DNA of 17,141 nucleotides from PHET01 sp038202795 (GCA_038202795.1 JBBREQ010000050.1:1-17141), one strand, 5' to 3'. Shown: positions 5,644 through 14,142, counted from the first letter of the stretch. Numbers and translations are program-made. Notes: generated from the letters alone by a model not told the origin.

Positions 5644-7650
5644 CAGTGCCGCACGAGCGCTCTCCATGACCCGCTCAACGGTGAAGCCCAACTCAGCCAT
5701 CGCCGTGTCTCCGGGTGCTGAAGCGCCGAAACGGTCCAGTCCAACCACCTGGGACTCGCCCCTGCCAAGGTACGTCGTCCAGCCCGTGGTGACCCCTGCC
5801 TCCACGGACACCAGCGGTACGCCGGCGGGCACAACGCTCCCGCGGTACGCGGTGTCCTGCTCGGCGAAGAGCCGCAGGCTAGGAGCGCTGACCACGCGCA
5901 CGCGGAGGCCCTCTTCGCCGAGGCGCGTGCGTGCTTCAAGTGCGAGCGCTACTTCCGAGCCGGTCGCCACGATCACCACATCGGGCAGGCCGGTGCCACC
6001 TGGCGCTTCGGCAAGCACATACGCCCCGCGCGCAACCCCCGCAGCCAGCCCGGGATAGTCCTCTGGGTCCAGTACCGGAAGCTTTTGGCGCGAGAGCGCG
6101 AACAGCGTGGGCCGGGACTTCTCGGCCAGGGCGATCCGCCACGCGGCGGCGGTCTCGTTGGCGTCGGCGGGACGTATGACCAGCGCGTTGGGGATGAGCC
6201 GCAGCGCAGCGAGGTGCTCGACTGCCTGATGCGTGGGGCCGTCCTCGCCCAACCCGATGCTGTCGTGTGTGAAGACGTGGATCGCATGCAGGTTGCTGAG
6301 TGCAGCGAGTCGAATGGGCGGGCGCATGTAATCGCTGAAGGCGAGGAACGTGGCGCCAAACGGGATGAAGCCGCCGTGGTACGCCATGCCATTGACGACG
6401 GCTCCCATCGCGTGCTCACGCACCCCGAAGTTCACGTTGCGCCCGGCGCGGTCTTCTCGGCTGAATGCGCCCAGGTCCTTGAGCCACGTCTTGGTGCTGG
6501 GAGCGAGGTCTGCCGATCCGCCCATGAGCTCGGGCACGCGGGCGGCGAGCGCGTTCATGATCTTCCCGCCGGCATCGCGCGTAGCAATCGCGCCGTCGGC
6601 CGCCGCGAAGCTGGGAACGTCGGCATCCCAGCCATCCGCCAGCTCACCGCGCATGCGGCGTTCGAACTCGGCACCCAGCTGCGGGAACTCCTGGCGATAC
6701 GCCTCGAACCGCTCGTGCCAGTCTTCGCGCAGCCCCGCGCCTCGGGCCGCCGCCTCGCTGAAGCGCTCGTGCGCCTCGGCGGGAACCAGGAATGCTGGCT
6801 CGGTCGGCCAGCCCAGGGCTTCCTTGGTGAGTCGAACCTCGTCGACACCCAGCGGCTCGCCGTGCGCCGATGCGTCGTCTTGCTTGTGCGGGCTGCCGTA
6901 ACCGATGTGCGTGCGCACCGCGATAAGCGACGGCTTGCCGTCGACCGCGCGTGCGGCCTCGACCGCAGCGGCGATAGCATCGACGTCTTCGCCGTCGTCG
7001 ACGTGCTGAACATGCCATCCGTAGGCCAGGAAGCGGGCACCCACGTCCTCGGTGAATGCGAGGTCCGTGGAGCCCTCGATCGAGATCTGGTTACTGTCGT
7101 AGAGCACGATGAGCTTGCCCAGTCCCAGATGACCGGCGAGCGATGCCGCCTCTGCCGAGACGCCCTCCATAAGATCGCCGTCTCCGCACATCACGTAGGT
7201 GTGGTGGTCGACGATGCTGTGGCCGGTGCGATTGTAGTGCGCCGCGAGCGAGGCCTCGGCGATCGCCATGCCCACCGCGTTGCCAATCCCCTGACCCAGC
7301 GGACCGGTAGTCGCCTCGACCCCTGGAGTCATGCCGAACTCCGGATGACCGGGGGTGATGCTTCCCCACTGGCGAAACGCCCTCAGGTCATCGATCGACA
7401 CCTTGTAGCCCGTGACGTGCAGCAGTGCATACAACAGCGCGCAGCCGTGGCCGACGGAGAGCACGAACCGGTCGCGGTCGGGCCACTTGGGGTGACCTGA
7501 GTCGAAACGCAAGAACCGGTCCCAGACCGCGTAGGCACTCGGGGCGGCGCCCATGGGCATGCCCGGGTGCCCGGAGTTCGCCTTCTGCACCATGTCGACT
7601 GCCAGGAAGCGAATCGTGTTGATGCTCAGATCGTCGATCGTGGTGTTCAT
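5623..7650 (-). CDS. tkt: Transketolase
   Basis: Transketolase moves two-carbon ketol units between sugar phosphates in the non-oxidative pentose phosphate pathway, using thiamine diphosphate. The 675-residue length is full size. Visible motifs are SGHPGMP (26-32, His28), GHG near 67-69, the cofactor and metal motif GDGDLMEG (156-163) with Asn187, AHGEPLG (262-268) and the catalytic Glu412 in NFGVREHAMG, followed by the pyrimidine-binding and C-terminal domains. The ATG at 7650 has GAGGG about 7 nt upstream. It is 125 bp downstream of the ornithine cyclodeaminase gene; co-transcription is possible but unproven. The final codons and stop lie inside the hairpin at 5609-5643. Identification is very secure. 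The one-polypeptide form differs from the split tktA/tktB-like subunit pairs found in some anaerobes. Confidence 0.97.
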   Translation of the reverse strand: MNTTIDDLSINTIRFLAVDMVQKANSGHPGMPMGAAPSAYAVWDRFLRFDSGHPKWPDRDRFVLSVGHGCALLYALLHVTGYKVSIDDLRAFRQWGSITPGHPEFGMTPGVEATTGPLGQGIGNAVGMAIAEASLAAHYNRTGHSIVDHHTYVMCGDGDLMEGVSAEAASLAGHLGLGKLIVLYDSNQISIEGSTDLAFTEDVGARFLAYGWHVQHVDDGEDVDAIAAAVEAARAVDGKPSLIAVRTHIGYGSPHKQDDASAHGEPLGVDEVRLTKEALGWPTEPAFLVPAEAHERFSEAAARGAGLREDWHERFEAYRQEFPQLGAEFERRMRGELADGWDADVPSFAAADGAIATRDAGGKIMNALAARVPELMGGSADLAPSTKTWLKDLGAFSREDRAGRNVNFGVREHAMGAVVNGMAYHGGFIPFGATFLAFSDYMRPPIRLAALSNLHAIHVFTHDSIGLGEDGPTHQAVEHLAALRLIPNALVIRPADANETAAAWRIALAEKSRPTLFALSRQKLPVLDPEDYPGLAAGVARGAYVLAEAPGGTGLPDVVIVATGSEVALALEARTRLGEEGLRVRVVSAPSLRLFAEQDTAYRGSVVPAGVPLVSVEAGVTTGWTTYLGRGESQVVGLDRFGASAPGDTAMAELGFTVERVMESARAALNGAGPA

Positions 7651-7775
7651 GCTGATCCCTCACTACCTCGGTGGGGCTTCAGTGGGCCCGTGAGGGGTTT
7701 GTGCCCGCAGCGGCGCTCTGCGACACGCGGCAGGCGCCGCGGATGAAGCAGCTATCGGCGTTTGTGAAGCCGGAC

Positions 7776-8999
7776 CTACATTTCCAGCTCGTTGACCAGC
7801 TGCTCCATGAACAGTCCCACGTCGGTAACCACGCCGATCGTCTGCCAGCTCCCGCGATCGGCGAGCTTGGTGACCACCGCCGGATTGATGTCGACACACA
7901 CGGTGGTGACGCTCGCGGGCAGCATGTTGCCGGTGGCGATCGAGTGCAGCATCGTTGAGAGCATCAGGCACGCACCCGCGCGCTGGGCGTAGGTGCGCAT
8001 GGCCGCCTGAGCAAGCATCGCGTCGGTGATCACGTCGGGCAGCGGGCCGTCGTCGCGGATGGATCCCGCGAGAACGAACGGCGTGCCCGTTTTCACCAGT
8101 GTGTACATGAGCCCCTTGCCAATGAGCCCCTGCTCCACTGCCGCCGCGATCGAGCCCGCAGCGCGGACCGCGTTTATCGCCTTGAGGTGGTGCTGGTGAC
8201 CGCCGTGCGTGGGCGTGCCCTCCGACATCGAGACTCCGAGCGACGTGCCGTACATCGCCGATTCGATGTCGTGGACCGCGATCGCATTGCCGCCAAAGAG
8301 GACGCTGATGTATCCCAGCTCTACCAGGCGGGCGAGCTGATCGGCAGCCCCCGTGTGAACCACGGCGGGACCCACGACGGCGATGACCTCGCGCCCGGCC
8401 TTGCGCGTGTCACGCAGCATGCGCGCGACCTCGGCGACCACCTGGGCCTTGGGCTTCTCGGAAGATACGGCGCTTGCCATGAACTCGAACTGCTGGCTCG
8501 CGCGCGGGCGCTCCTGCGGGTGCACGCGGATGCCGGCGTGCCCCACCACGTAGAGGTCACCTGCACATACATCGGCCATGGGTATCGCCTGGGCAGCGCA
8601 GGTCTGCGGATCCACGCGCACACCCAGGTCCATCTCCGGGTTGGCCACGCGCACCCAGCCTCCGGACACACGCACGTCGGTCTCGAGATTGGTGGTGGAG
8701 TAGAAGCCCTCGGGGAACACGCCATCTGCGGGCGCGGGAGTGAACGCAGCATCGGACGGTTCGACCGCCACCGCACCGTGCTCCTGGACCGCGAGCAGGA
8801 TCTCGTCGAGCAGCTCTCGTGTCGCAGCACGCAAACGCAATACCGCAACCGATGGGTCCTCGTTGGTTCGGCCCACCGAGAACTCGAGTGACTCGAACTC
8901 GCCACCCATCGCGATGACGTTGTCCATGACCTTGGACATGATGCCCGAGTCGATCAGGTGTCCCTCGATGCGGATGTCCTCGAACGCACGCTGGTGCAT
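7776..8999 (-). CDS. Ornithine cyclodeaminase of the TIGR00300 (LOR/SDH-domain) family
   Basis: A 407-residue protein that matches in overall pattern the TIGR00300 'LOR/SDH bifunctional enzyme conserved region' family. Archaeal members convert ornithine to proline and ammonia with NAD, and the same domain forms the C-terminal half of cyanobacterial AgrE/ArgZ. Recognisable segments are the N-terminal SGIMSKVMD stretch (18-26), a middle STTNLETDVR region (101-110), a nucleotide-binding-like VVGPAVVHTGA stretch (208-218), LFGGNAIAVHDIESAMYGTS (234-253) and HGGHQHHLKAIN (265-276). It stands alone, without the arginine-dihydrolase domain. The ATG at 8999 is supported by GGGGGAGGA a few bases upstream; the longer reading to 9269 overlaps the pilin gene. 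Ornithine-to-proline conversion is a family inference, not shown by context, since no other arginine or proline gene is in the window. Confidence 0.85.
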   Translation of the reverse strand: MHQRAFEDIRIEGHLIDSGIMSKVMDNVIAMGGEFESLEFSVGRTNEDPSVAVLRLRAATRELLDEILLAVQEHGAVAVEPSDAAFTPAPADGVFPEGFYSTTNLETDVRVSGGWVRVANPEMDLGVRVDPQTCAAQAIPMADVCAGDLYVVGHAGIRVHPQERPRASQQFEFMASAVSSEKPKAQVVAEVARMLRDTRKAGREVIAVVGPAVVHTGAADQLARLVELGYISVLFGGNAIAVHDIESAMYGTSLGVSMSEGTPTHGGHQHHLKAINAVRAAGSIAAAVEQGLIGKGLMYTLVKTGTPFVLAGSIRDDGPLPDVITDAMLAQAAMRTYAQRAGACLMLSTMLHSIATGNMLPASVTTVCVDINPAVVTKLADRGSWQTIGVVTDVGLFMEQLVNELEM

Positions 9000-9048
9000 G
9001 GAATCCTCCCCCGTACGGATACGCCGCGGCGAACCGCGCGTTTGAGAC

Positions 9049-9077
9049 AGTATCGCCGAGGTGGGGGGATGCGTGAA
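9049..9077 (-). promoter_or_regulatory. Possible promoter for the ornithine cyclodeaminase gene
   Basis: On the minus strand, TTCACG (9072-9077) and GATACT (9049-9054) are separated by 17 nt, a fair match to a housekeeping promoter. It lies in the 88-bp gap between the pilin stop and the start at 8999. A small CGCGG-4 nt-CCGCG hairpin (9025-9038) would fall in the resulting leader. This is only consensus matching. Confidence 0.3.
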
Positions 9078-9087
9078 GCGACGCACC

Positions 9088-9495
9088 TTAGTAGTGGTTG
9101 TGCGGACCCAAGTCCCCGAACGTACAAGGCTCGACGGTGCCGCTCGCGTCGAACGTGTACGCTCCCTCGCCCACGGTGGGGTCGAGAGGGTCGGCCACGT
9201 CGCCCGCAGCGGGGCACCGGGGAGGTCGCTTTCCCGCCAGCTCCTTCGCAAGGGGATGCGCCGAGTCAACCACGCCCGTGAGGTCGCTCAGTTGGCGTCC
9301 GGACCCGCCGAAGACCCAAACAGCAGCCATTCCCTCGAGTTCGCGCTGGTTAGCGAAACAGGTTCGCTTGGCCGCAGTGACCCGCGTGGACACGAAGAGG
9401 GGAATTGCCATGACGACGAGAATGGCGATAATCGCGAGCACTACCATCAGCTCGAAGATGGTGAAGCCTCTATCGGTGCTACATGGGCGCGCCAT
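9088..9495 (-). CDS. Type IV pilin-like (prepilin) protein
   Basis: A 135-residue protein with a classical type III prepilin leader. The short leader ends in DRG, and the mature protein starts FTIFE, with the required Glu at mature position 5, followed by a long hydrophobic helix (about 17-35 of the precursor). The globular part includes a conserved-looking TCFANQRELEG segment after the helix and two late cysteines, in the CP motif and in EPCTFGD, as in many actinobacterial minor pilins or pseudopilins. Prepilin peptidase should process it at the inner membrane, and it would then assemble into a pilus or secretion pseudopilus. The ATG at 9495 gives a normal 10-residue leader; GGGGGAG lies immediately before it, with a GTG alternative one codon upstream. 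No other pilus gene is in the window, so this is an isolated locus downstream of purE with a 117-bp gap. Confidence 0.88.
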   Translation of the reverse strand: MARPCSTDRGFTIFELMVVLAIIAILVVMAIPLFVSTRVTAAKRTCFANQRELEGMAAVWVFGGSGRQLSDLTGVVDSAHPLAKELAGKRPPRCPAAGDVADPLDPTVGEGAYTFDASGTVEPCTFGDLGPHNHY

Positions 9496-9612
9496 CACTC
9501 CCCCAAGCAGACGCGAGCCAGCGCCATCGCGGCAGGTAACGCAGTTATCGGCATCAGTCCACCGCGGCATGAGCGCCCCCTCGGCGAAATGCACCCGGGA
9601 AGCTGAAGGCAC

Positions 9613-10074
9613 CTACGCAGTGGCCATCGCGCGCTTGAGCTCGATTATGCGCTCGCGATACTCAGGAAGCGAGGTGCCAAGCACCTGACACGCGAGAATC
9701 GCAGCGTTATCGGCGCCGTTGATCGCCACGCAGGCGACCGGTACACCCGTGGGCATCTGCACCATCGAGAGTAGCGAGTCCAGGCCGCCAAGATCGCTCG
9801 TCTTCATGGGCACCGTGATTACCGGCAGCGGAGTGAAGGCCGCGACCACTCCGCCCAAGTGGGCGGCTTTGCCGGCGGCGGCGATGATGACTTTGACGCC
9901 GCGGTCGGCCGCAGTCGATGCCCACTCGTGCACGCGCTCCGGGTTGCGGTGCGCGCTGGCGACCAAGAGCTCGAACGGCACACCCAGATCACTCAGGCGG
10001 TCGGCGCACTTCTGCATGACGTCGAGGTCGGACTTCGAGCCCATGATGATGCCTACGAGCGGAGCCTCAGCCAT
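9613..10074 (-). CDS. purE: N5-carboxyaminoimidazole ribonucleotide mutase (class I PurE)
   Basis: PurE rearranges N5-CAIR to CAIR in de novo purine synthesis, working after PurK. The 153-residue length and motifs fit class I: GSKSDLDVM (12-20), SAHRNPERV (40-48, catalytic-type His42; the usual Thr after the Arg is Asn here) and GKAAHLGGVVAAFTPLPVI in the middle. The ATG at 10074 is preferred because GAGG lies 8 nt upstream; a GTG at 10083 is possible. The start overlaps the end of the upstream membrane-protein gene by 8 bp, implying translational coupling. purK is not in the window, so it must be elsewhere. It shares a transcript with purD, about 2.4 kb upstream, through two non-purine genes. 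Confidence 0.95.
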   Translation of the reverse strand: MAEAPLVGIIMGSKSDLDVMQKCADRLSDLGVPFELLVASAHRNPERVHEWASTAADRGVKVIIAAAGKAAHLGGVVAAFTPLPVITVPMKTSDLGGLDSLLSMVQMPTGVPVACVAINGADNAAILACQVLGTSLPEYRERIIELKRAMATA

Positions 10075-11128
10075 TGCCGCCACCTCTGATGTCGTCGGGC
10101 GCCTGTGCGCCCGGAGCCTGCTGGTCGGATGCGGACAGTGTAGCGGGTTTGGCGCGCAGGGCGTGAGCGCTGCCGAGCAGAGCAGCTGCGATTGCGATCA
10201 ACTGGGGTAGAAGGTTGATGGTCGCAATCGAACCCAACGGTGCGACCCGGGGTTGCGAGGCAGCAAACCCCAGCACGTAGATGGCCGAACCAACCAGCGC
10301 GCCTGCCGGTACCATCCAGAGCGCGACGGTCCCCAGCCGACGCGTCACCAGATTCGCCGAGGCATACCAGGCGATCGCTGAGACCATCAAGAGCACAACG
10401 AAAACCGGGGTCTCCGGGTATCCGCTCTCACCAGCGCCCGGAACAAGCGCGACTGCGAGATTGCCGACGTCAGAGGCCACCGAGGGGATTACCGTCACCG
10501 CCACAAAGCTCACCGCGATCAACGCATCCCCAGCCATCGGACGTCCCTCCCAGCCCATGAAGCCCCAGCCGATAGGCCCTGGCTTGCGACGCAGGCCCCG
10601 GTGTGACTCAGAGTCATCTCCCGAGAACCCTGCATCTTGGATACGGGCTAGGCTCACCGTTGCAGCAATCCAGGCGCCGGCCACCGCGCCAAGTCCGATA
10701 GCAAGCGAGGGCAGCGTGCTGGCCAAGGAGCTGAGCGAGAGCTGCCACACCGGATCGAACCGCGCCTCGGGAGACATCTGCATGGTGATGAGTGCCACCA
10801 CGCCCTTCCCCGCCAGCAAAATCACCAACCCGAGAACAATACCCGCGAGTTCAGCGGCAAACACGTACAGCGCGAGCGCCTTCGGCGCGCGTGCGAAGCG
10901 GATGAGCAGCGCCACCAGCCAGGCGACGATCGCGAACTCGGCCAGCATCTGTACGGACATGATGACGAACGGCGACACCGGTTGCCCAATGATTGAGGTC
11001 GTCATGTCGCGCAAGATCATGCGGTCCAGCCGGTGGGCCACCCCCCCTACGACGAGTTGCCCCAGCACCAACCACAGCGTCGTGCGGCGCTCGCTCGCGG
11101 GCAGGTAGCGGACGAGGAATGCCCTCAT
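10067..11128 (-). CDS. Multi-pass membrane protein of unknown function
   Basis: A 353-residue protein with about seven to eight hydrophobic helices spread over residues 15-330 and a short hydrophilic C-terminal tail rich in Ala, Gln and Asp. A charged cytoplasmic-looking loop (about 185-225) contains a Ser/Asp/Arg-rich stretch and a Gly/Trp-rich motif, GWGFMGWEGRP. I recognise no family; a Yip1- or permease-like fold cannot be decided from sequence alone. The ATG at 11128 overlaps the TGA of the upstream radical SAM gene as ATGA, and its own end overlaps purE by 8 bp, so it is translated as part of a tightly packed purD-radical SAM-membrane-purE operon. The coupling suggests a partner or transporter role for the radical SAM protein, but this is inference. 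Confidence 0.85.
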   Translation of the reverse strand: MRAFLVRYLPASERRTTLWLVLGQLVVGGVAHRLDRMILRDMTTSIIGQPVSPFVIMSVQMLAEFAIVAWLVALLIRFARAPKALALYVFAAELAGIVLGLVILLAGKGVVALITMQMSPEARFDPVWQLSLSSLASTLPSLAIGLGAVAGAWIAATVSLARIQDAGFSGDDSESHRGLRRKPGPIGWGFMGWEGRPMAGDALIAVSFVAVTVIPSVASDVGNLAVALVPGAGESGYPETPVFVVLLMVSAIAWYASANLVTRRLGTVALWMVPAGALVGSAIYVLGFAASQPRVAPLGSIATINLLPQLIAIAAALLGSAHALRAKPATLSASDQQAPGAQAPDDIRGGGNG

Positions 11129-12507
11129 CGGGGTCCGGCGAACGGTGCGCTCTCTGCGGTGGCCGTGTCGGCTGCGGCTTCCAACAGCGGGTGCTCCGGC
11201 CCCGGGGCGCAACACTCGGCATCGGCACCCGTCCCAAAGAGCAGCTGCTTCTCGGCTCCGCTCAAGGCACCGCGTGCCTGGTCGCGCAGGTTGTTCACGC
11301 TGATGAAGAACTCGCGCATCATCACGACCAGCAGGTAGCGGCCCCGCTCAGTGAGGACGAGCTGTTCGGAGTTGTCGATCGCGAAGGCACCGGACGTGCG
11401 CATGAACGCCATCTCGAACGGCAGCCCCCTCTCGATACTGACCCCGAAATCCCGCGCGAACTTGCGCTTGTCGAGTGACATCCCGAAGAGCGACATCAGG
11501 AAGCGGTAGCGCATGAGGTCACCGGGTGGGAAGACGCGCTTTTGCGTCGCCGGCGTCTTGCCGGCTTCGATGCGCTCGCCGTATTCGCGCAGCGAGAAGG
11601 TGTTCACGTACAGCGCGCCCTCGAGGAAGGAAAACGCCCCCGACCCGATGCCCACGTAGTCCTCGTAGTCGACGATGTACTCGTCAATCATCCCGCCCCC
11701 AGAGCGTGAGAACGTCCAGGCGCTCGCCGGCGCAAAGCGATCCGAGAGTCCCTCCACGATGCTTTGGTAGAAGCGCCCCTCGCGGGCGTAGTCCACTTTG
11801 CCCACAGTGCGCTTGAGCGAATCCTCGACGGCCGGCGAGGCCATGAGCGGGTAGAACGTGGTCTGATTGCAGCCGGTCTCTTTGAGTATTTCGAGGTCGT
11901 TGGCCAGGCTCTCGGGCGTCTGCGACGGGAAGTTGAAGATCATGTCGACGTTCATCGAGTGGAACACGCCCTCGATTGAGGCGATCCGCTCCATGATCTC
12001 GCGCGCCGAGCCGTACTTCTCGTAGCGGTCCATCTGCTTGAGAAGCCCGTCGTCGAACGACTGCACGCCCACACTGAACCGGTCCACGCGCTCGCGCAGT
12101 GGCTCGACCCATTTGGGATACAGGTGGTTGGGGTTGGTCTCCGAGGAGACCTCGCGTATCGAGAACAGCTCCTTGGCAAGATCGATGGTTGCACACAGCT
12201 CGTCGATGTCGACGGTGGGCGTACCCCCGCCCACATACATCGCAGGGAAGTCGTAGCCCGCGTCGGCCACGCGTCGCATCTCCTCACGAAGCTGCTTGAA
12301 GTAGGCGGTGGCGCGCTCCTGGTTGAAGGGAAAGCGGTTGAACGAACAGTACGGGCACAAGCGCTCGCAGAACGGGACGTGTACGTAGAGCAGGTACGAC
12401 CGGTCCGCTACAGGCGCGGGCAGAGCAAACTCGTCATGGTCCGCCAAGTCCAAGTACTTCGAGGCCCCGCTACGCATGACGGCGGTGAGAATACGCTCGG
12501 AAAGCAT
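11125..12507 (-). CDS. Radical SAM protein of the HemN/HemW/ChuW-like family
   Basis: A 460-residue protein with the radical SAM cluster motif CERLCPYCSF (Cys47, Cys51, Cys54), the SAM-binding GGGTPT (93-98) and downstream segments typical of coproporphyrinogen III oxidase-like proteins, such as SVGVQSFDD, NVDMIFNFPSQT and VGIGSGAFSF. The C-terminal HemN-type domain reaches about residue 420, and a 40-residue Ala-rich tail contains a CC pair. The heme-chaperone HNxxYW signature of HemW is not seen, so coproporphyrinogen decarboxylation, ChuW/HutW-like heme opening or another reaction are all open. The ATG at 12507 is chosen over a TTG at 12546; AGGAGG, 11 nt upstream, overlaps the purD stop codon region. 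The gene couples by ATGA to the membrane protein. The domain call is secure; the reaction is not. Confidence 0.9.
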   Translation of the reverse strand: MLSERILTAVMRSGASKYLDLADHDEFALPAPVADRSYLLYVHVPFCERLCPYCSFNRFPFNQERATAYFKQLREEMRRVADAGYDFPAMYVGGGTPTVDIDELCATIDLAKELFSIREVSSETNPNHLYPKWVEPLRERVDRFSVGVQSFDDGLLKQMDRYEKYGSAREIMERIASIEGVFHSMNVDMIFNFPSQTPESLANDLEILKETGCNQTTFYPLMASPAVEDSLKRTVGKVDYAREGRFYQSIVEGLSDRFAPASAWTFSRSGGGMIDEYIVDYEDYVGIGSGAFSFLEGALYVNTFSLREYGERIEAGKTPATQKRVFPPGDLMRYRFLMSLFGMSLDKRKFARDFGVSIERGLPFEMAFMRTSGAFAIDNSEQLVLTERGRYLLVVMMREFFISVNNLRDQARGALSGAEKQLLFGTGADAECCAPGPEHPLLEAAADTATAESAPFAGPR

Positions 12508-12523
12508 GTGGTTGTGCCGCCTC

Positions 12524-13819
12524 CTAGGCGCCGGCGCGCCCGGCAAGTGCCCGGCGTCCGATGTCGCGGCGACAGAACGCGCCCTCGAAGACGATGCGGT
12601 CGACTGCGGCGTACGCCGATTCGATTGCGGCCTCGAAGTCCGGCCCGACCGCGGTAACGTTGAGCACGCGCCCGCCTGCGGTCATGAGGGTCCCGCCCTC
12701 GACGCGTGTGCCGGCGTGGTAGACCGTAACGCTGGGAGTCTCCTCGGCCGCTTCGATCCCGGTGATGGGCTCGCCGGTCGCGTAGTCGCCGGGGTAGCCG
12801 CCGCTGGCGACGACGACGCTCACGGCGACGTGCGAGCTCCACGACAGCTGCAGCTCCTCGAGCCGCCCTTCGGCGCACGCGAGCAGCACCTGGGCAAGAT
12901 CGGTCTGCAGCCGAGGAAGGATGACTTGGGTCTCAGGATCGCCGAAACGCGCGTTGAACTCGAGCAGCTTGGGGCCCTCATCGGTGAGGATGAAGCCGCC
13001 GTAGAGCACGCCGCGGTAGTCGATGCCCTCGTCTGCGAGCGCGTCGGCTGCGTTGCCCATGACTTCGACCATGCGGGCGTACTGCGCACCGTCCACGAGC
13101 GGCACCGGCGAGTACACGCCCATCCCGCCGGTGTTGGGGCCGGTGTCGCCCTCGCCCACGCGCTTGTGATCCTGGGCGGGCGCCATGGGAAGCACGGTGC
13201 GGCCGTCGACGAACGCGAGCAGCGAGCACTCGGGTCCGGAGAGGAACTCCTCCACGAGCACCGTCGCACCCGCCTCACCGAAACGGCCGTCGAAGCACTC
13301 GTCGATCGCGGCGCGCGCGGTCTCGAGGTCCTCGGCGACCGTGACGCCCTTGCCCGCGGCCAGACCGTCGGCCTTAATCACGACCGGCAGACCGAACTCG
13401 CGCGCAGTGCGGTATGCCTCATCCCGCTCACTCGCCGAGAAGGTCCTCGAGCGCCCCGCGGGCAGATTGTGGCGCTCCATGAGTCCTTTCGCGAACGCCT
13501 TCGAACCCTCGATGCGCGCACCGGAGGCTCCCGGGCCGAACGCGGGGACGCCGGCGTCGCGCACGGCATCGGCCACGCCGGCGACAAGCGGCGCCTCGGG
13601 GCCGATGACCACGAGGTCGATTGCGTTGTCGCGCGCGTAGGCGGCGACAGCGGCGGGGTCCTCGATAGCCAGGGTGATGTTGGTGGTGACGCGCTCGAGC
13701 GCTGTTCCCCCATTGCCGGGCGCGGCAAAGATCGCATCAACGAGCGGCGAGGCGGCGAGCGACTTCACGAGCGCGTGCTCGCGCCCGCCCGAGCCCAGTA
13801 CCAGAATGCGCATGCCCAT
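12524..13819 (-). CDS. purD: Phosphoribosylamine-glycine ligase (GAR synthetase)
   Basis: PurD joins glycine to 5-phosphoribosylamine using ATP, the second step of de novo purine synthesis. The 431-residue length is normal. GSGGREHAL near the start, the ATP-grasp stretch VIKADGLAAGKGV, the PNTGGMGVYSP motif and LEFNARFGDPETQ with a C-terminal domain are all present. The ATG at 13819 is chosen because AAAGG lies 7 nt upstream; a second ATG two codons in is also possible. Its stop overlaps the ribosome site of the radical SAM gene. It heads the minus-strand operon that ends with purE. Confidence 0.97.
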   Translation of the reverse strand: MGMRILVLGSGGREHALVKSLAASPLVDAIFAAPGNGGTALERVTTNITLAIEDPAAVAAYARDNAIDLVVIGPEAPLVAGVADAVRDAGVPAFGPGASGARIEGSKAFAKGLMERHNLPAGRSRTFSASERDEAYRTAREFGLPVVIKADGLAAGKGVTVAEDLETARAAIDECFDGRFGEAGATVLVEEFLSGPECSLLAFVDGRTVLPMAPAQDHKRVGEGDTGPNTGGMGVYSPVPLVDGAQYARMVEVMGNAADALADEGIDYRGVLYGGFILTDEGPKLLEFNARFGDPETQVILPRLQTDLAQVLLACAEGRLEELQLSWSSHVAVSVVVASGGYPGDYATGEPITGIEAAEETPSVTVYHAGTRVEGGTLMTAGGRVLNVTAVGPDFEAAIESAYAAVDRIVFEGAFCRRDIGRRALAGRAGA

Positions 13820-13855
13820 GGTGAGGCCTTTCGAGACGGCAGGGTTACGCACTGC

Positions 13856-13861
13856 ATTGTA
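13856..13861 (-). promoter_or_regulatory. Possible -10 box of the purD operon
   Basis: TACAAT on the minus strand lies 36 nt before the purD ATG, in the 71-bp gap before the next gene. It is a good -10 match but no -35 box with TTG is seen at 16-18 nt spacing. It would start transcription near 13849. Confidence 0.35.
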
Positions 13862-13890
13862 GCCGAGCGGGAAGACACCGGCGTGGCGCG

Positions 13891-14142
13891 CTAGCGATCG
13901 AGGCGCTGAGCTGCTGCGCGATGAAGAATGTACTCACGAGCGCCGACTCGTTCAAGTCGACCCGAGTCCCTGCGCTGGTTCACCGCCGCGAGGGCAAGCT
14001 TGCGCAACATGCGCTGCTGCTCCTCGGTCCGGGGTTTGCGCCGAATACGCGACCGTGGCTCGGCCATCTTAGCCAGGACCCGCATGCTGCCCGGCCGAAT
14101 TGCCTGGCGGTTGGCGAAGTCCGCTACGCGTGCCGCCATCAT
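13891..14142 (-). CDS. Small basic protein coupled to the HTH-nucleotidyltransferase gene
   Basis: I recognise no family. The 83-residue product is very rich in Arg (about one residue in six to seven) and Ala, mostly alpha-helical by composition, without a hydrophobic helix or cysteine. The ATG at 14142 overlaps the TGA of the preceding gene as ATGA, and GAGG lies 7 nt upstream, so it is almost certainly co-translated with it. The second ATG at 14139 is also possible. Paired small genes of this kind occur in toxin-antitoxin operons, but I see no known toxin or antitoxin motif. An RNA- or DNA-binding partner is a reasonable guess from charge alone. Confidence 0.7.
   Translation of the reverse strand: MMAARVADFANRQAIRPGSMRVLAKMAEPRSRIRRKPRTEEQQRMLRKLALAAVNQRRDSGRLERVGAREYILHRAAAQRLDR

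Noticed and set aside
6085..7500. Plus-strand open frame of 471 codons
   Set aside because: It lies wholly inside the well-supported transketolase gene on the other strand; long antisense frames are expected in GC-rich DNA and the protein shows no domain.
7726..7741. CGCGGC/GCCGCG hairpin as terminator after the ornithine cyclodeaminase
   Set aside because: The stem is only 6 bp with no T-run in the direction of transcription; it could be chance in GC-rich DNA.
9000..9269. N-terminal extension of the ornithine cyclodeaminase
   Set aside because: It would overlap the pilin gene. The ATG at 8999 has a strong ribosome site, and the family starts near this point.
9496..9612. A cyclic-di-GMP riboswitch before the pilin gene
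   Set aside because: Such elements often precede pilin genes, but I could not find the conserved core sequences in this 117-bp gap.
12476..13894. Plus-strand open frame of 472 codons
   Set aside because: It is antisense to purD, which has clear ATP-grasp motifs. The translation is low-complexity His/Arg/Gly-rich.
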